The notes under the pieces: model-generated | Database searches by the model: none | What the model was told of the DNA's origin: nothing | What the model saw: only the letters and a program-made list of their open reading frames with translations | Program-made: the position numbers and the translations under genes | Assembly: GCA_015179125.1 (NCBI GenBank) | Contig: WHVA01000475.1 | Location: 23,946-87,945 of the forward strand | DNA: 64,000 nucleotides | Reading direction: 5' to 3' | Source: Gautieria morchelliformis | Lineage: Eukaryota; Basidiomycota; Agaricomycetes; Gomphales; Gomphaceae | Shown: piece after piece, positions 44,347-54,973 of the stretch | Layout of the letters: each line of letters begins with the position of its first letter | How positions within the stretch are numbered: position 1 is the stretch's first letter

Positions 44347-45303
44347 TGTTGTGATAAACGCAATTATCTTACTCAAATCATTTATATAAAAAAGAAACTA
44401 ATAAAAAAAAGAAGAGAAAATCAAAACAAAAAAAATCAAAAGAAACACAAACTACATTCACGATAGACGTCGGCGCAAACGACGATCACACGAATCTTAC
44501 GACACGCTATATTACCCATAGATCGGGTAGTATACAGGAGTTCGAGCGTCGGCCACGTGCGGTCGATCAGGGACGGCGCGCCTATCGGGTGATGGTATCA
44601 GCCATGACGTCGACAGGCGCCAGGCCATAGGTACCGAGGGGTACGGGCACCAAACGCCGCAGAGAATAGTAGACTGCGCAGGGGTACAGGGTGTTGTGGA
44701 GTGACCTGAGAAAGTCATCTGCAACACATATACTCAATCAGCTGCCACACAAGAGAGGCACAGAGACAGCGGCCCCATCTCCAAGCCTAGCATTTATGCT
44801 AGGCAGGGCAAATATAGTATCATTCTCTATTCTAGCTCCATGACACATCTCACTGGCTATTATCTCAGTATTATGTTGACAGGGGCTTTGTATACTAGGT
44901 ATAGACCCTTGCTCCAAAGCCCAGAGAATCCTAACATCATCCCCATCACCCCATGACATTATGACTATTAATTAGTCACTCCCTAGTTACAAACAGCCTT
45001 CCCGACCCATTTATCTAGTATCTTGAGTACTAGTACTTACTACTAAAATAGTATAAATAGCTAGCACGAATGTATGAACAAAATTATCCAGAATCGATTT
45101 TTTCTGCCTCCTGAAATTGCTGTAATCTTGTTTGATAGTTACAGAGCTCAGTTCTTAACAGTTTATTCCAAATCTTCGTTGAGAGTCTACTATCACTGTT
45201 TACTCTATACTACCTTAAAAGCGAACGCTTTTGATTTGACTATCCCTTGGATCGACACTGTTCTTCTGACGACACGGTCACGTGACCCTCATTCATCAGT
45301 GTT
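44347..45303 (-). repeat. Dispersed ~0.95 kb repeat, copy 3 (inverted)
   Basis: Reverse-complement copy of 5609-6552. Its reverse-strand start is CACTGATGAATGAGGGTCAC and its end TTTATCACAACA. The TACAAAGCCCCTGT and GCCTAGCATTTATGCTAGGC segments are conserved. More diverged in the T-rich end than the first two copies. Confidence 0.75.
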
Positions 45304-46776
45304 GTACGCACCCCGAAGAGCTTAGTCAGCACACAGAGGGGAGGCGAATATAGTGGTTTCAACCACTAAGCAACAGATTTCATTTGATAAAAAGGCACTA
45401 ATTAACATTTTAATCTAAAATTACATACCTTACACGCCCGTATAAGATCCTTGTAAGTTGTGTGCGGTTTCGCCGATGACAATGGTATGTTTATCCTATC
45501 CTTGCTTGTACCACTAATAACACTGACTTATAGCAATCATCATGATGCTTTCATTGTCTTCCGACTCCGCTTCATCCGCCGAGATATGATTGCAGGTATT
45601 ATGTATGCGTCTGCATATATTTTCCCCCAAGTCATTTCAAACTCCGATGTTCGAAATCTCGAAGGCATGCACGTGACCCTCTGAAGTATGTACGGAACCA
45701 AACAAACAACACTTCGCACCACCACAACCTCCTTCGTTGATATCCAACTATCTGCTTCTTGTCATCTTTGTGCTTGTTCTAGCTCTCTTTTTCCTTTTTG
45801 ACCTTTTTCCGACATGCGTCACATTTCGCATCTCTTCGTCTGAGCTTGTCAGAACTTGACAAGTTCCAGACTTAGAATAGCGTAGATCGACGACTTGCTC
45901 TTGTGGAAGCCTGACTGCCGTCCCTCATGGCAGATCTAAGGCTCCACTTGATTGCAATTCATCCTAGATAGTAGTGACCTGACTAGGTATGCAGTAGCTG
46001 TTGCCGGTGTAGACATGTGAGTTCTTAAAGTTGCGTGTTCTGCAGTATGGGTACTACTGTACTGACCTATCGGCGGCGACAAAGCAGGTCTTGTGGAGGG
46101 CACTGGGGAGGCGGAAGGCAAAGGAGAGGGGTACAAGGTAGATGGGGCACTCCTCCATCTTGGGGTTGCGGGATGAGATGACGGGGAGTGGGGCCAGGGC
46201 ATGGAGGTGTATGGGTGCAGGAAGGACCCAGAGGATAAGCTTGAGTTAGAGCATTGGCAGGGTGTTGAGGATGTGGAAGTGGTGGGGCCATGCGGGAGGG
46301 GGAAATGGCGAGGGTGGTGACTGGAGGGGATGGCGGGAGGAGTGAGCATAAGTGATGTTGAGGAGAGGGTCTATAAAGACTCTGATGTCGAGAAGTACAA
46401 TGTGGAGTGTATAATTGTGTATTTTATACAATTATATGAAAGCGTATTTGGAACATAGCATGCGTGACATGTACCTTATAATATGCAACCAGTCTTGTAT
46501 GAAGCAGCCAGCTTTGTGTGGTGCGGGCATGTCATGGGAATGATTGTTCCATGATGGCAGCACTTGCGTCGCAATGACATTCCACCTCTGGTTGGTACAT
46601 GATGATTGGCGCGCATTGCACCTCTTTTAGCCATGTTACCGATGGTCATTATCTGTTAGCAGCATGGTCAGTGAAGGTCATACCTCCGCGGTTTTAGTGA
46701 TGTTGAGGTTGAAGTGCTGCGCAGTACTAGTAGGCTTGAAAGTGTCGCACCGCCTCAGGAGAGCGTTGCGACAGTG
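45304..46776. other. Intergenic region, no gene recognised
   Basis: Open frames here are short or compositionally biased (46067-46349 is G-rich and reads as Pro/His-rich on the minus strand). The last ~90 bp contain TTGAGGTTGAAGTGCTGCGCAG, also found near 31015 in slightly different form. No TE ends, RNA genes or protein family were identified. Confidence 0.4.
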
Positions 46777-46942
46777 TGTTACGACCGTTTCCGACCAATC
46801 ATCTCCCCCACCTCCGCATCCTCTCCGCCACCTCTGCATCCTCTCCGCCACCTCCGCATCCTCTCCGCATCCCCTCCGCACCTTCACAGGTCACGTGGTC
46901 CGACTTGTGGTCTCGTTGGGCTCGACCTTGAAGGGGAGATAC
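46777..46942 (+). repeat. Truncated gypsy LTR start joined to a 3' internal end
   Basis: TGTTACGACCGTTTCCGACC begins at 46777 as in the LTR at 46943, but after an expanded run of CCTCCGCATCCTCTCCG units it switches to TTCACAGGTCACGTGGTCCG. That is the internal 3' end plus polypurine tract (GAAGGGGAGATAC), also present just before the 54495 LTR. The true LTR then starts at 46943. So a partial LTR and an internal tail precede the element. Confidence 0.65.
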
Positions 46943-47541
46943 TGTTACGACTGTTTCCGACCAATCATCTCCACCACCTCCGCATCCTCTCTGCGTCCCC
47001 TCCGCACCACCTCCGACTCTATTCTGCAACATCCGCACCATCCACAACCCTTTACCTCGACCCTGAACACAGCAAGATACCATTTCTGTACTTCCGTTTG
47101 TTCCAATGCCGCTTGTACTTACTCGCCTTGTTCTTTGCCATTGTACTTACCCTACCCTGCACCCCCCTTGTCATCCCCTTGTTCCGCATTAGTTACTTGC
47201 CCCGTATGTCTATCCGATTCCCGCACTCTCTGGAATTGGCTTAGTACCATACTATTACCTGTTGCTTCTGCTCTTTGTATAAAACCCCCTCATGTATGTC
47301 TCCGTTTCTGCAATCAGATAATCGACTTCGATATGTGATTCCCTTCGCACTGTCTCCTGTTCTTAGCACAGCGAGTTTTGCTAGCCTTGTCTCCCTCCAC
47401 TCTCGACCCTCTGTCCTCCGCCTCTTCCAACCTTTATTCTCCGACCCTCGACCCTTGACCTTACTCTCAACTTCCGCCTTCTCCGACACCCGGAAGTCAA
47501 ATCCGAAATACTTAGGACGGTAGTTTATCAGGGGCGCAACA
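46943..47541 (+). repeat. 5' LTR of gypsy element G2 (599 bp)
   Basis: It runs from TGTTACGACTGTTTCCGACC to GGGGCGCAACA. Its start matches 54495-54597 (3' LTR fragment) and its length matches the old copy 8629-9250. It contains TTTGTATAAAACCCCC (TATA box at 47278-47284) and ends just before the leader CATAAGTTGAAGCTG, the likely primer-binding zone. Many TTCCG/CTCCG sites are intact. Confidence 0.85.
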
Positions 47542-47633
47542 CATAAGTTGAAGCTGTTGTCCTTTCCAGTTCCGACCTCCAGGATTTCCGATACGTAATA
47601 GTATTATCTGATTCCCACCTGATAACTATCGCT

Positions 47634-48947
47634 ATGCCCCCTCGTACCACAGCTACTTCAGCTCGCGCAGGAGCTGTCGAAGCTCTGTCTTATTTTGGCA
47701 ACCTTATATCCGTAGCACCAAGACATGCGGAACCCTCCAGCAGCTCTCGTGCCGATGATGAGCTTTCCAATGCTCTTCCGCAACGCTTTGAAGAAGTTCC
47801 TGATGATAACCCCGATGACAATCCCGACTACGACGGGAACCCGTCGAGCAGCAGCGGCAAACAGACAGTAGCCTCATTTTGACGCCCAGCACCACCTCCA
47901 CCACCTCCACCAGGACCACCTCCCAGTGGCCCTCATGGTGGTCCCCCAGGTGGTCCTCCCGGCGGTCCTCCACCTCCTATTCCCGCCAACCCAGTTCCGC
48001 CCACGCCAGTTCCGGATCTTGCACAGGCTATCGCCATGCTGGCCGGCCAACTCCAGCGCCCGGCCCAAGCTCCACGCCCCAAGACTAAGGTCCGCGAACC
48101 AGATCAATTCGACGGTTCTGACCCCAAGAAGCTCCAGCCTTTTTTGGTCCAGCTTCAGCTCAATTTCCATGATCGTCCTGACGCCTTTCCCGACAACGAA
48201 TGAAAGGTCAATTACGCCCTTTCCTATCTCCGAGGCATAGCTCTCGACTATTTCGAACCCGCCCTCATGGATCTGTTTGCCCTCATCGACTGGGCTGACA
48301 ATTATCACAATTTTGTTTCCGAACTCCGCAGCAACTTCGGACCATTTGATATGGAAGCCGATGCGGAAAATGAACTCGATAAGCTTCGTATGAAAGACAC
48401 TCATAAGATAGCTAAATACATCGTCACTTTCCAGCAGCTCGCTCCTCGAGTCCAATGGGGAGAGGCCGCACTCCGACACCAGTTCTACATGGGCTTGCCA
48501 TCCCAGATCAAGGATGAAATTTCCCACATCGGAAAACCCGCCATGCTCACCGACCTCTGTGACCTAGCCCAATCAATCGATTCGCACTACTGGGAAAGAC
48601 ATTCCGAGATCACTTGTGAAACTTCCGCCCAGAGCAAGAACGACAAGTCTTCGGACAGTAGGTCTGGTAGGGACAGGAAGGGGGCCAGTTCTGGAAACAA
48701 CAACTCCGGAAACAACAACAACAACAACAGTTCTGGCTCCAACTCTGGTAACTGGAACAACACTTCCGCACCTCACAACAACCAGGCCTCTGGTTCTAAC
48801 ACCAACGCCTGGAAGAGCACTCCGGACCTTTCCGACAAACTTGGGAAGGACAGAAAGCTAACCCCCACAGAACGCCAGCGTCACATGGACAACAACCTTT
48901 GCCTTTTCTGTGGCAAAATCGGTCACGTCGCTCACGATTGCACCTGA
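47634..48947 (+). pseudogene. gag of gypsy element G2
   Basis: Structural protein. The start MPPRTTATSARAGAVEALSY is followed by a Ser/Asp-rich part, a polyproline stretch (PPPPPPPPGPPPSGPHG), the capsid core (KTKVREPDQFDGSDPKKLQP, KVNYALSYLRGIALDYFEPA, DAENELDKLRMKDTHKIAKY, ALRHQFYMGLPSQIKDEI), an Asn/Gly/Ser-rich linker, KLTPTERQRHMDNNLCLF and a CCHC knuckle CGKIGHVAHDC. In-frame TGAs occur at 47880 (after VASF) and 48201 (DNE-TGA-KVNY), and the frame closes with TGA just past the knuckle. The first two are probably lesions; the last also exists in the 1.7-kb copy (see findings). Confidence 0.85.
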
Positions 48948-49099
48948 GCTTCCGCTTCCACTGCTAAGGCCAAGGGCCACGCAGCAAAGATGGAAGAGAA
49001 ATCCAAAGCGGCTCCCGCTATGGATGCAAAAAAATAGTCAGCAGTCCTCTGGCCTCTGCACGAGCTGAGGGCTGTGTTGACCCCATTCGTGCGACAAAA

Positions 49100-52000
49100 G
49101 AGGTTAAACTCAACGCATCTGCTCTTTTGTCCTCTGACTCCCTCTCAGTTCCACTGACTTCTGACACCATTTCTGCACCCCCATTTACAGCATTGATCGA
49201 CTCCGGTTCGACTCATTGTTTCCTCGATTCCGACTTTGTTTTGAAGCACAAGCTTCCAACCCGCAACATTCTGACTATTCCGCTCCACCTTTTCAATGGG
49301 TCATCCAACATGGCAATCTCTCAAGTCATGGACCTGTCTATCCATTTCGCTACTGGGGACAACCATGAAGTTACGTTTTACATTACTCCGCTAGATGCTA
49401 GCTGTTCCATTGTACTAGGACACAATTGGCTCACCCGATATAATCGGTCGATTAACTGGGCATTGGGTCAGATACAGTTCCATACCCCGGATCAACTTCC
49501 GTCTATTCTGACGTCGTCCGCAAAGATGGCTCAGGCCTCTTCTGCAACTCCGCTCGTGGATTCAGTTCCGCACTCCGGTCCTGCTTTAGCACCTCTGTCC
49601 CTCGAAGCTCCTCGAATTGCACTCATTTCCACCACCGCTTTCTGCGTATTGCAACGGCAAGAAGATACAACTGTTTTCCAGCTTCACCTCTCCGATTCGG
49701 CTACAGTCAAGGCTCATTCCGCCTCGACTTCCGCTCCAGTCAATATGAGCTCAGTTCCGGAAGAATATCACAACATCCCGGACGTGTTCAATAAGGCCAA
49801 AGCCGATAAACCCGCTGAACATCGACCTTATGATTTGAAGATAGATTTGGAAGAAGGAGCATCTCTGCCCCTTGGACCAATCTACTCCCTTTTGCAAAGT
49901 GAACTCCAGACTCTCCACGAGTTCGTCGATGAACATCTCAACATGGGCTTCATCTGCCCTTCACTGTCTTCGCACAGCGCTCCAGTCCTTTTCGTGAAGA
50001 AGAAGGATGGATCTCTCCACCTCTGCGTCGATTTCCGTGGACTTAACGCCCTCACTAAGAAGAACAAATATCCGCTTCCACGCATTTCCGACCTCCTCAA
50101 CACTCCCCGCAGGGTGAAGATCTACACCAAAATTGACCTCCGGCACGCTTATCACCTTGTCCGCATCTGCGAAGGTGATGAGTGGAAAACCACTTTCCGC
50201 ACTCGCTAGGGTGCTTTTGAGTGGGTTGTCATGCCTTTTGGTCTAACCAATGCTCCCACTGCTTTTCAGCGCTTTATGAACGACGTATTTTCCGACCTCC
50301 TCGATGTGTGCGTTCTAGTCTACATTGTCGACATCCTCATCTATTCCAACACACCAGAAGAACACAGGTAACATGTCTGCAAAGTACTCCGCCGTCTCCA
50401 CAAACACCATCTCTACCCAAAAGCAGAGAAATGTGAATGGCATTGCGACACGGTCGAATACCTGGGCTATATCCTCTCTCCAACAGGTCTTACCATGGCA
50501 GAGGACAAAGTCAAGGCAATTCAAGAATGGCCGGAACCCCAATGTGTTAAGGATGTACAGTCTTTCCTTGGCTTCACCAACTTTTACCGACGTTTCATTT
50601 ACAATTTTTCCGACATTACTGTTCCGCTCATGCGTCTCACCAGGAAGGGTGCTCCATGGAATTTCACTCTGGAATGCCGTTCCGCATTCGAAGCCCTCAA
50701 GGCGGCCTTCACTACCCATCCTTTCAATCATTTCTCCTGATGACGGAGAAATTCATCCGATCGCTTTTCATTCCCGCACCTTTTCCGCCCTGTAACTCAA
50801 CTACGATGTCCATGATAAGGAACTACTTGCGATCTTTGAAGCCTTCAAAATTTGGCGACACTACCTCGAAGGTCCAACTTATCTGATCGACGTTGTAACA
50901 GATCATAAAAACCTTGAGTACTTTGCAACTACTAAGATTTTGACTCATCGTCAAGTCCGCTGGTCTGAATATCTCTCACAGTTCAATATGGTGATCCGCT
51001 TCCGCCCTGGAAAGCTCGGAGCAAAACCCGACGCGCTCACTAGACATTGGGACATCTACCCAAAAGAGGGAAGTAGTGACTATGCCAGTGTTAATCCACA
51101 CAACTTCCGCCCAGTATTCTCGACTGAGCAACTGGCATCGTCCCTGGGTGCCACAGCATTGCAGTTTCCGCTACTCCGTGCCTCAATCATTATGGACACC
51201 GAGTCTCTCCATTCCGACATCCGTTCCGCACTTCTTTCCGACCCCATCTCCACAACCCACCTCGATAACCCAACCAGTCCTGGATGGTCCCTCGATTCCG
51301 ACTGTCTTCTCCGGTACAAGTCCCGGATCTACGTTCCGGACACCAACGATCTACGACTTCACGTACTCCAGCAAAGCCACAATCACCCGCTCCCAGGACA
51401 CCAAGGCCGAAACAAGACCCTCGACATCATCCGATGTACCTACACTTGGCCTCTCCTCCGCACAATGGTCCAAGACTACTGCAAGTCATGCACCACCTGT
51501 ATGAGCGCCAAGCCTGAACGTCACAAACCCTATGGCCTCCTGAAGCAACTTCTGATCCCGGAACAGCCCTGGAATTCGATATCCATGGACTTCATTGAGA
51601 AACTTCCTAAGTCATCCGGCTATGATACCATTCTAGTTATTGTTGACTGCCTCACAAGGCAGTCGATCTTTATTCCAACTTATGACACCATTACTTCCAC
51701 CCAGCTCGCACAACTCTTCGTGCTCCACGTCCTTTCCAAGCACGGAATCCCCTCCCATGTCACTTCCGACTGTGGATCAGAATTCATGTCATCCTTTTTC
51801 AGCACACTCGGCAAGGCTTTCAACATGAAACTCCACTTCACTTCCGGTTATCATCCTGAAGGTGACGGACAAACGGAACGCACTAATCAAACCCTTGAGC
51901 AGTACCTCCCCGTCTATTGCAACTACCAACACAGCAATTGGTCCGACCTTCTTCCGCTTGCGGAATTCGCTTACAACAACGTGCCTTCTGCCACCACCGG

Positions 52001-53037
52001 AATTTCACCTTTCTACGCAAACAAGGGCTACCACCTGAATCTCGCCATCCACCCTGAACGGGACCGAGCCTCTGCCAGAGCCCGAGATTTCGTTGTGGAA
52101 CTCGACGGCCTTCACCAGCACCTCTGAGAGAAAATTTCCGCTGCCCAAAAGAGATACCAAACTTCTGCCAATCGGAAACAGCTTCCGCAGCCGGCATTCG
52201 AGATAGGCGACAAAGTCTTTGTCAAAGCTGAAAACTTCCACACCACTCGTCCCTTGAAGAAGCTCTCTGAAAAATACCTTGGACCTTACGAGATCATTGC
52301 TAAGGCCTGCAGCCGTTCTTTCACTCTCAGACTTCCTGACAATATGCGTGCAGTACATCCGGTATTCCATGTGTCTATGCTTGAACCCGCAGTTCCGAAT
52401 ACCATTCCAAATTGAGAACAACCTCCACCTCTGCCAGTCATCATCAACAGAGAACCGGAATACGAGATTTCGGATTACAGGTGCTGGCAACTGCCTCAAT
52501 TGTCATATATTTTATGAAATATAGATGAGCTAAGTTATATATACATATATATGAGAGTTACAACCATCCCCCTAAGGATGTTTTTGAGGATGACGGTCTG
52601 GTCTTGCTATAAGGCCCAGTATATCGCAAATTTGATTCAGTGTTGCCTCGACATTGGGCATTGTGGTTCAAAGGAAAACCCTGGGGATGATAGGATATGG
52701 CAGGCTGTGATGCCAAGTTGTCGGTGATGGGTGCGGCAGGACCTGGAGCATCGGGTGTCCTCGCAAATTCGCCAGTGGTGCCCGTAGGCAGAGACATGGA
52801 GTAAGAACCAGGTGGAGTAGTCAGGGTATAGACAGACTGAGTGTGGGGTTCTGGTGGCGCAAATATGTGACCTTGATCCTGCTGCTGAATGAAATCAGGC
52901 TGGTAGCCGCTTTGTTGCTACACAGACGAAGAGACTTCCTGGATTTCCGCCACGGAACTCGACCACGCCTCCAAACCCATCTCAGATTTCCACAAGGCAT
53001 ACCCTGCCAAGCCTGGACCCCTTCTCGCGCAGTAAGT
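49100..53037 (+). pseudogene. pol of gypsy element G2 (protease, RT, RNase H, integrase, chromodomain)
   Basis: In order: protease [64 protein letters not shown] (normally Y-X-D-D), VQSFLGFTNFYRRFI; RNase H HPIAFHSRTFSALELNYDVHDKEL-type reading and YLIDVVTDHKNLEYF; integrase zinc part HNHPLPGHQGRNKT…CKSCTTC, core SMDFIEKLP, VTSDCGSEF and TNQTLEQYL; then VHPVFHVSMLEPAVPN and a chromodomain start EYEISD. The chromodomain resumes at 52915 (YTDEETSWISATELDHAS, ending KPGPLLAQ at a stop at 53037). Lesions: TAG 50207, TAA 50368, a frameshift near 50735, TGA 52125, TGA 52411, the changed catalytic box and the 438-bp insert. Confidence 0.88.
52476..52913 (-). other. Host-gene-like 3' fragment inserted in the G2 chromodomain
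   Basis: The plus-strand pol reading stops making sense after EYEISD and resumes at 52915. On the minus strand the insert reads as a final exon: a CTGTGTAG acceptor then QQSGYQPDFIQQQDQGHIFA, PPEPHTQSVYTLTTPPGSYS, LPTGTTGEFARTPDAPGP … SSKTSLGGWL and a stop, followed by AT-rich sequence (TATATATGTATATATAACTT) like a 3' untranslated region. The chromodomain core normally between these pol pieces is missing, so this is a replacement or insertion with deletion. No target duplication was found. The gene of origin is not recognised. Confidence 0.6.
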
Positions 53038-53164
53038 CCCTCCGACAACTCCACCGTTTCATTTCCGTTTTCACTCCTTGAATCACCAGTTAAAATCCGA
53101 TTAATTTTCCACTACACTAATTCCAACATTTCAAGAAAGCAATTCTACAAGTTGTTCCACCCCC

Positions 53165-54374
53165 CTAGTTGTCCTGCATGGTGTTCTCTCCGGCCCCTGC
53201 ACCATCTTCTGCCTCCGGGCCCTCCGCATCTTCGTTCCTCCTATAAACCTCCACGAACCTCACGACATCCTGGACTTCACCCTCTGACACCTTCGCACCC
53301 ACTTCTGTGTCTGCCATCTCTTGCATCCACCTCAACTCCATAACCACCTGGTTGAGGTGCTCATCGTACGCGCAGAGCCATTCTGAGACCACGCTGTAAA
53401 ACTGGTGCTGCATTCGCAGCCCTTGCTCCCCTTGTCGGAGCAACCCCCAGAGCGATCTCGCAATGTCCGCGAGCGGATCCAATGTTGACTCCTCTCCTGT
53501 CGTCCCACGTCCGCTTGCCTCCAGCCCCCTTGGACCCCTTTCACCTTGGAAGCCCTAGACAAGGGCTTCCGCCCTCCTTGGGCAGGCATTTCCGAGTCCG
53601 CTTCTGACGTCCTGGTCTTCTGCTGCTTGGCCATCACCTGAGCCTTGAGCCCATCAACAACGCATGCACGTTTCCCATCCTTGCACCGGTTGCAAGCCGT
53701 GGCCTTTCCGGCCAAGTCCCAGATGCAGGGCAGTTCCTTCTCCAAGCAGCCATCGCAGCTTGGCTGCGATGGGCCCTCGTCTTCCGGAACTGCCCTCTTG
53801 ACTCCCGCATGGTGTGCCTCTTTCTGGCGCTGCTTCTCATCCTGCGCCACCCGCCATTCCGCTGTCGCTTTCCCCTTGCCTTTGTTCTTTGGCTTTGGGG
53901 TCTCCTCCAGCTTGCCCTCTGACGGAGACTCACTCTGCATGGAAATCTCCTCCATGTCAGTGAGTTCTTTCTGTTCCGCAGATCAGCCTACTCTATCAAA
54001 GCCGCGGAAGGACTTACCTTTGACACGGTGTGACTTTTCTGAGCCGCAGCTGCCTTTTCCGCAACAGCTTGCTCTTCTGCAAGTTTTTCCGCCACCTCTT
54101 CAGCCTCCCGTTCTTCAGGCTCACGCTCAATATGCTCGAGTTTGCGCTTGCGGCCCTTGGGTTCACGTTCCAAATGCTCGCGCTCCTCCTGGTCCTTGCG
54201 TGCTTTTTCTTTGCGCTCCTGCTCCCTGCGCTCCTCCTCTAGCCGCTCCTTCTCCCTTTTGGCGGCCTCCTCAGCCTCGCGCTTCTCCGCCGATTCCTTC
54301 TCCGCGAGAATGTTGGCAAAGTGCTCTTTCATTTGAGTGCTGGTCATTTTCGAGAAGTCGGGTAGGGAGCTCAT
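53165..54374 (-). pseudogene. Antisense zinc-cluster / coiled-coil gene carried inside G2
   Basis: The gene starts at ATG 54374 (MSSLPDFSKMTSTQMKEHF), followed by a long Glu/Lys/Arg coiled coil. A 47-bp intron (53971-54017, GTAAGT…CAG) joins in frame to KKELTDMEEISMQSESPSE. Then come a Lys-rich stretch (KPKNKGKGKATAEW), and a cysteine cluster C-X2-C-X5-C-X11-C-X2-C-X6-C (CDGCLEKELPC … CNRCKDGKRAC), resembling fungal Zn2Cys6 clusters. The next part (LDPLADIARSLWGLLRQGEQ, MQHQFYSVVSEWLCAYDEHL, ending ENTMQDN) is in a shifted frame, implying one indel in a G run near 53530. It lies between pol's stop (53037) and the polypurine tract (about 54480), on the opposite strand to gag-pol. Confidence 0.75.
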
Positions 54375-54479
54375 GATAGACCAGGATTAGACGTGTTTGT
54401 TCTCCCGCCTTTCTTTCGAACTCCAATGTGTTTGTTCACAGGTCACGTGATACGACTTGTGGTCTCGTGGGGCTCGACC

Positions 54480-54597
54480 TTGAAGGGGAGATACTGTTAC
54501 GACTGTTTCTGACCAATCATCTCTGCCACCTCCGCACTACCTCCAACTCTATTCCGCAACATCCACATCATCTGCAACCCTTTACCTCGACCCCTTG
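54480..54597 (+). repeat. G2 polypurine tract and truncated 3' LTR
   Basis: GAAGGGGAGATAC precedes TGTTACGACTGTTTC at 54495. The first ~100 bp match the 5' LTR with scattered C/T changes and one small deletion, then the match ends near CCTCGACCCC at 54597. The sequence CTTGTTCTTTCAGTACCCCTGG follows, then the next LTR at 54621. Confidence 0.8.
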
Positions 54598-54620
54598 TTC
54601 TTTCAGTACCCCTGGCCACC

Positions 54621-54835
54621 TGTAAATAACCCATGTATCTACATGTACAATAGTTATTACATAATCCCAGTGGTCCCCTTAGGGGCCCACTGTATAGTTT
54701 GTGCGTGGGAACCGGCCAGCGGCCCCCATCGCATCTTACTCTTACCTGTCACTACGTAGCATTCAGAATACCACTCATTGGTCAAGTTCTGTAGTGCCCT
54801 TGTGATACAAGGTCTTAAGATCGACATCCTTTACA
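54621..54835 (+). repeat. 5' LTR of element family A (215 bp)
   Basis: TGTAAATAACCC to CATCCTTTACA, homologous to 9598-9825. The following bases (CCTTTTTGAACTATCCTGCG) would hold the primer-binding site. The element's gag starts 139 bp later. Confidence 0.8.
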
Positions 54836-54973
54836 CCTTTTTGAACTATCCTGCGGTTGATCGCCACGTGACCAACCGATAGTGGATTCGAAGCAATCTT
54901 GAAAAAGATTGCTGCGTCGACGACTAAACATCGTTGAGACCCTCCAGTAGACCTTCTACTGTCAGCTGCGAGC

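Larger units (their letters stand above)
46943..54597 (+). mobile_element. Ty3/gypsy chromovirus element G2, degraded, with antisense gene
   Basis: The layout is 5' LTR, gag (47634), pol with protease, RT, RNase H, integrase and chromodomain C-terminus (to 53037), an antisense gene (54374 to 53165), then internal tail, polypurine tract and a 3' LTR cut off at about 54597. A 27-bp spacer then meets the next LTR family. Several stops and a frameshift interrupt gag-pol, and the RT YXDD box reads YIVD. Confidence 0.85.

Noticed and set aside
45936-46349. Pro/His/Ser-rich minus-strand ORFs
   Set aside because: Produced by G-rich plus-strand sequence; no domain, no introns, and all frames are similarly open.
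46664-47338. 224-codon plus-strand ORF spanning the gypsy LTR start
   Set aside because: It reads through LTR pyrimidine repeats (CCTCCGCATCC units) and has no protein-like conservation between LTR copies.
53645-54376. 243-codon plus-strand ORF opposite the zinc-cluster gene
   Set aside because: It is the mirror of the Glu/Lys-rich coiled coil and gives a low-complexity Ser/Phe/Leu/Pro reading; the minus strand has introns, cysteine spacing and domain order.
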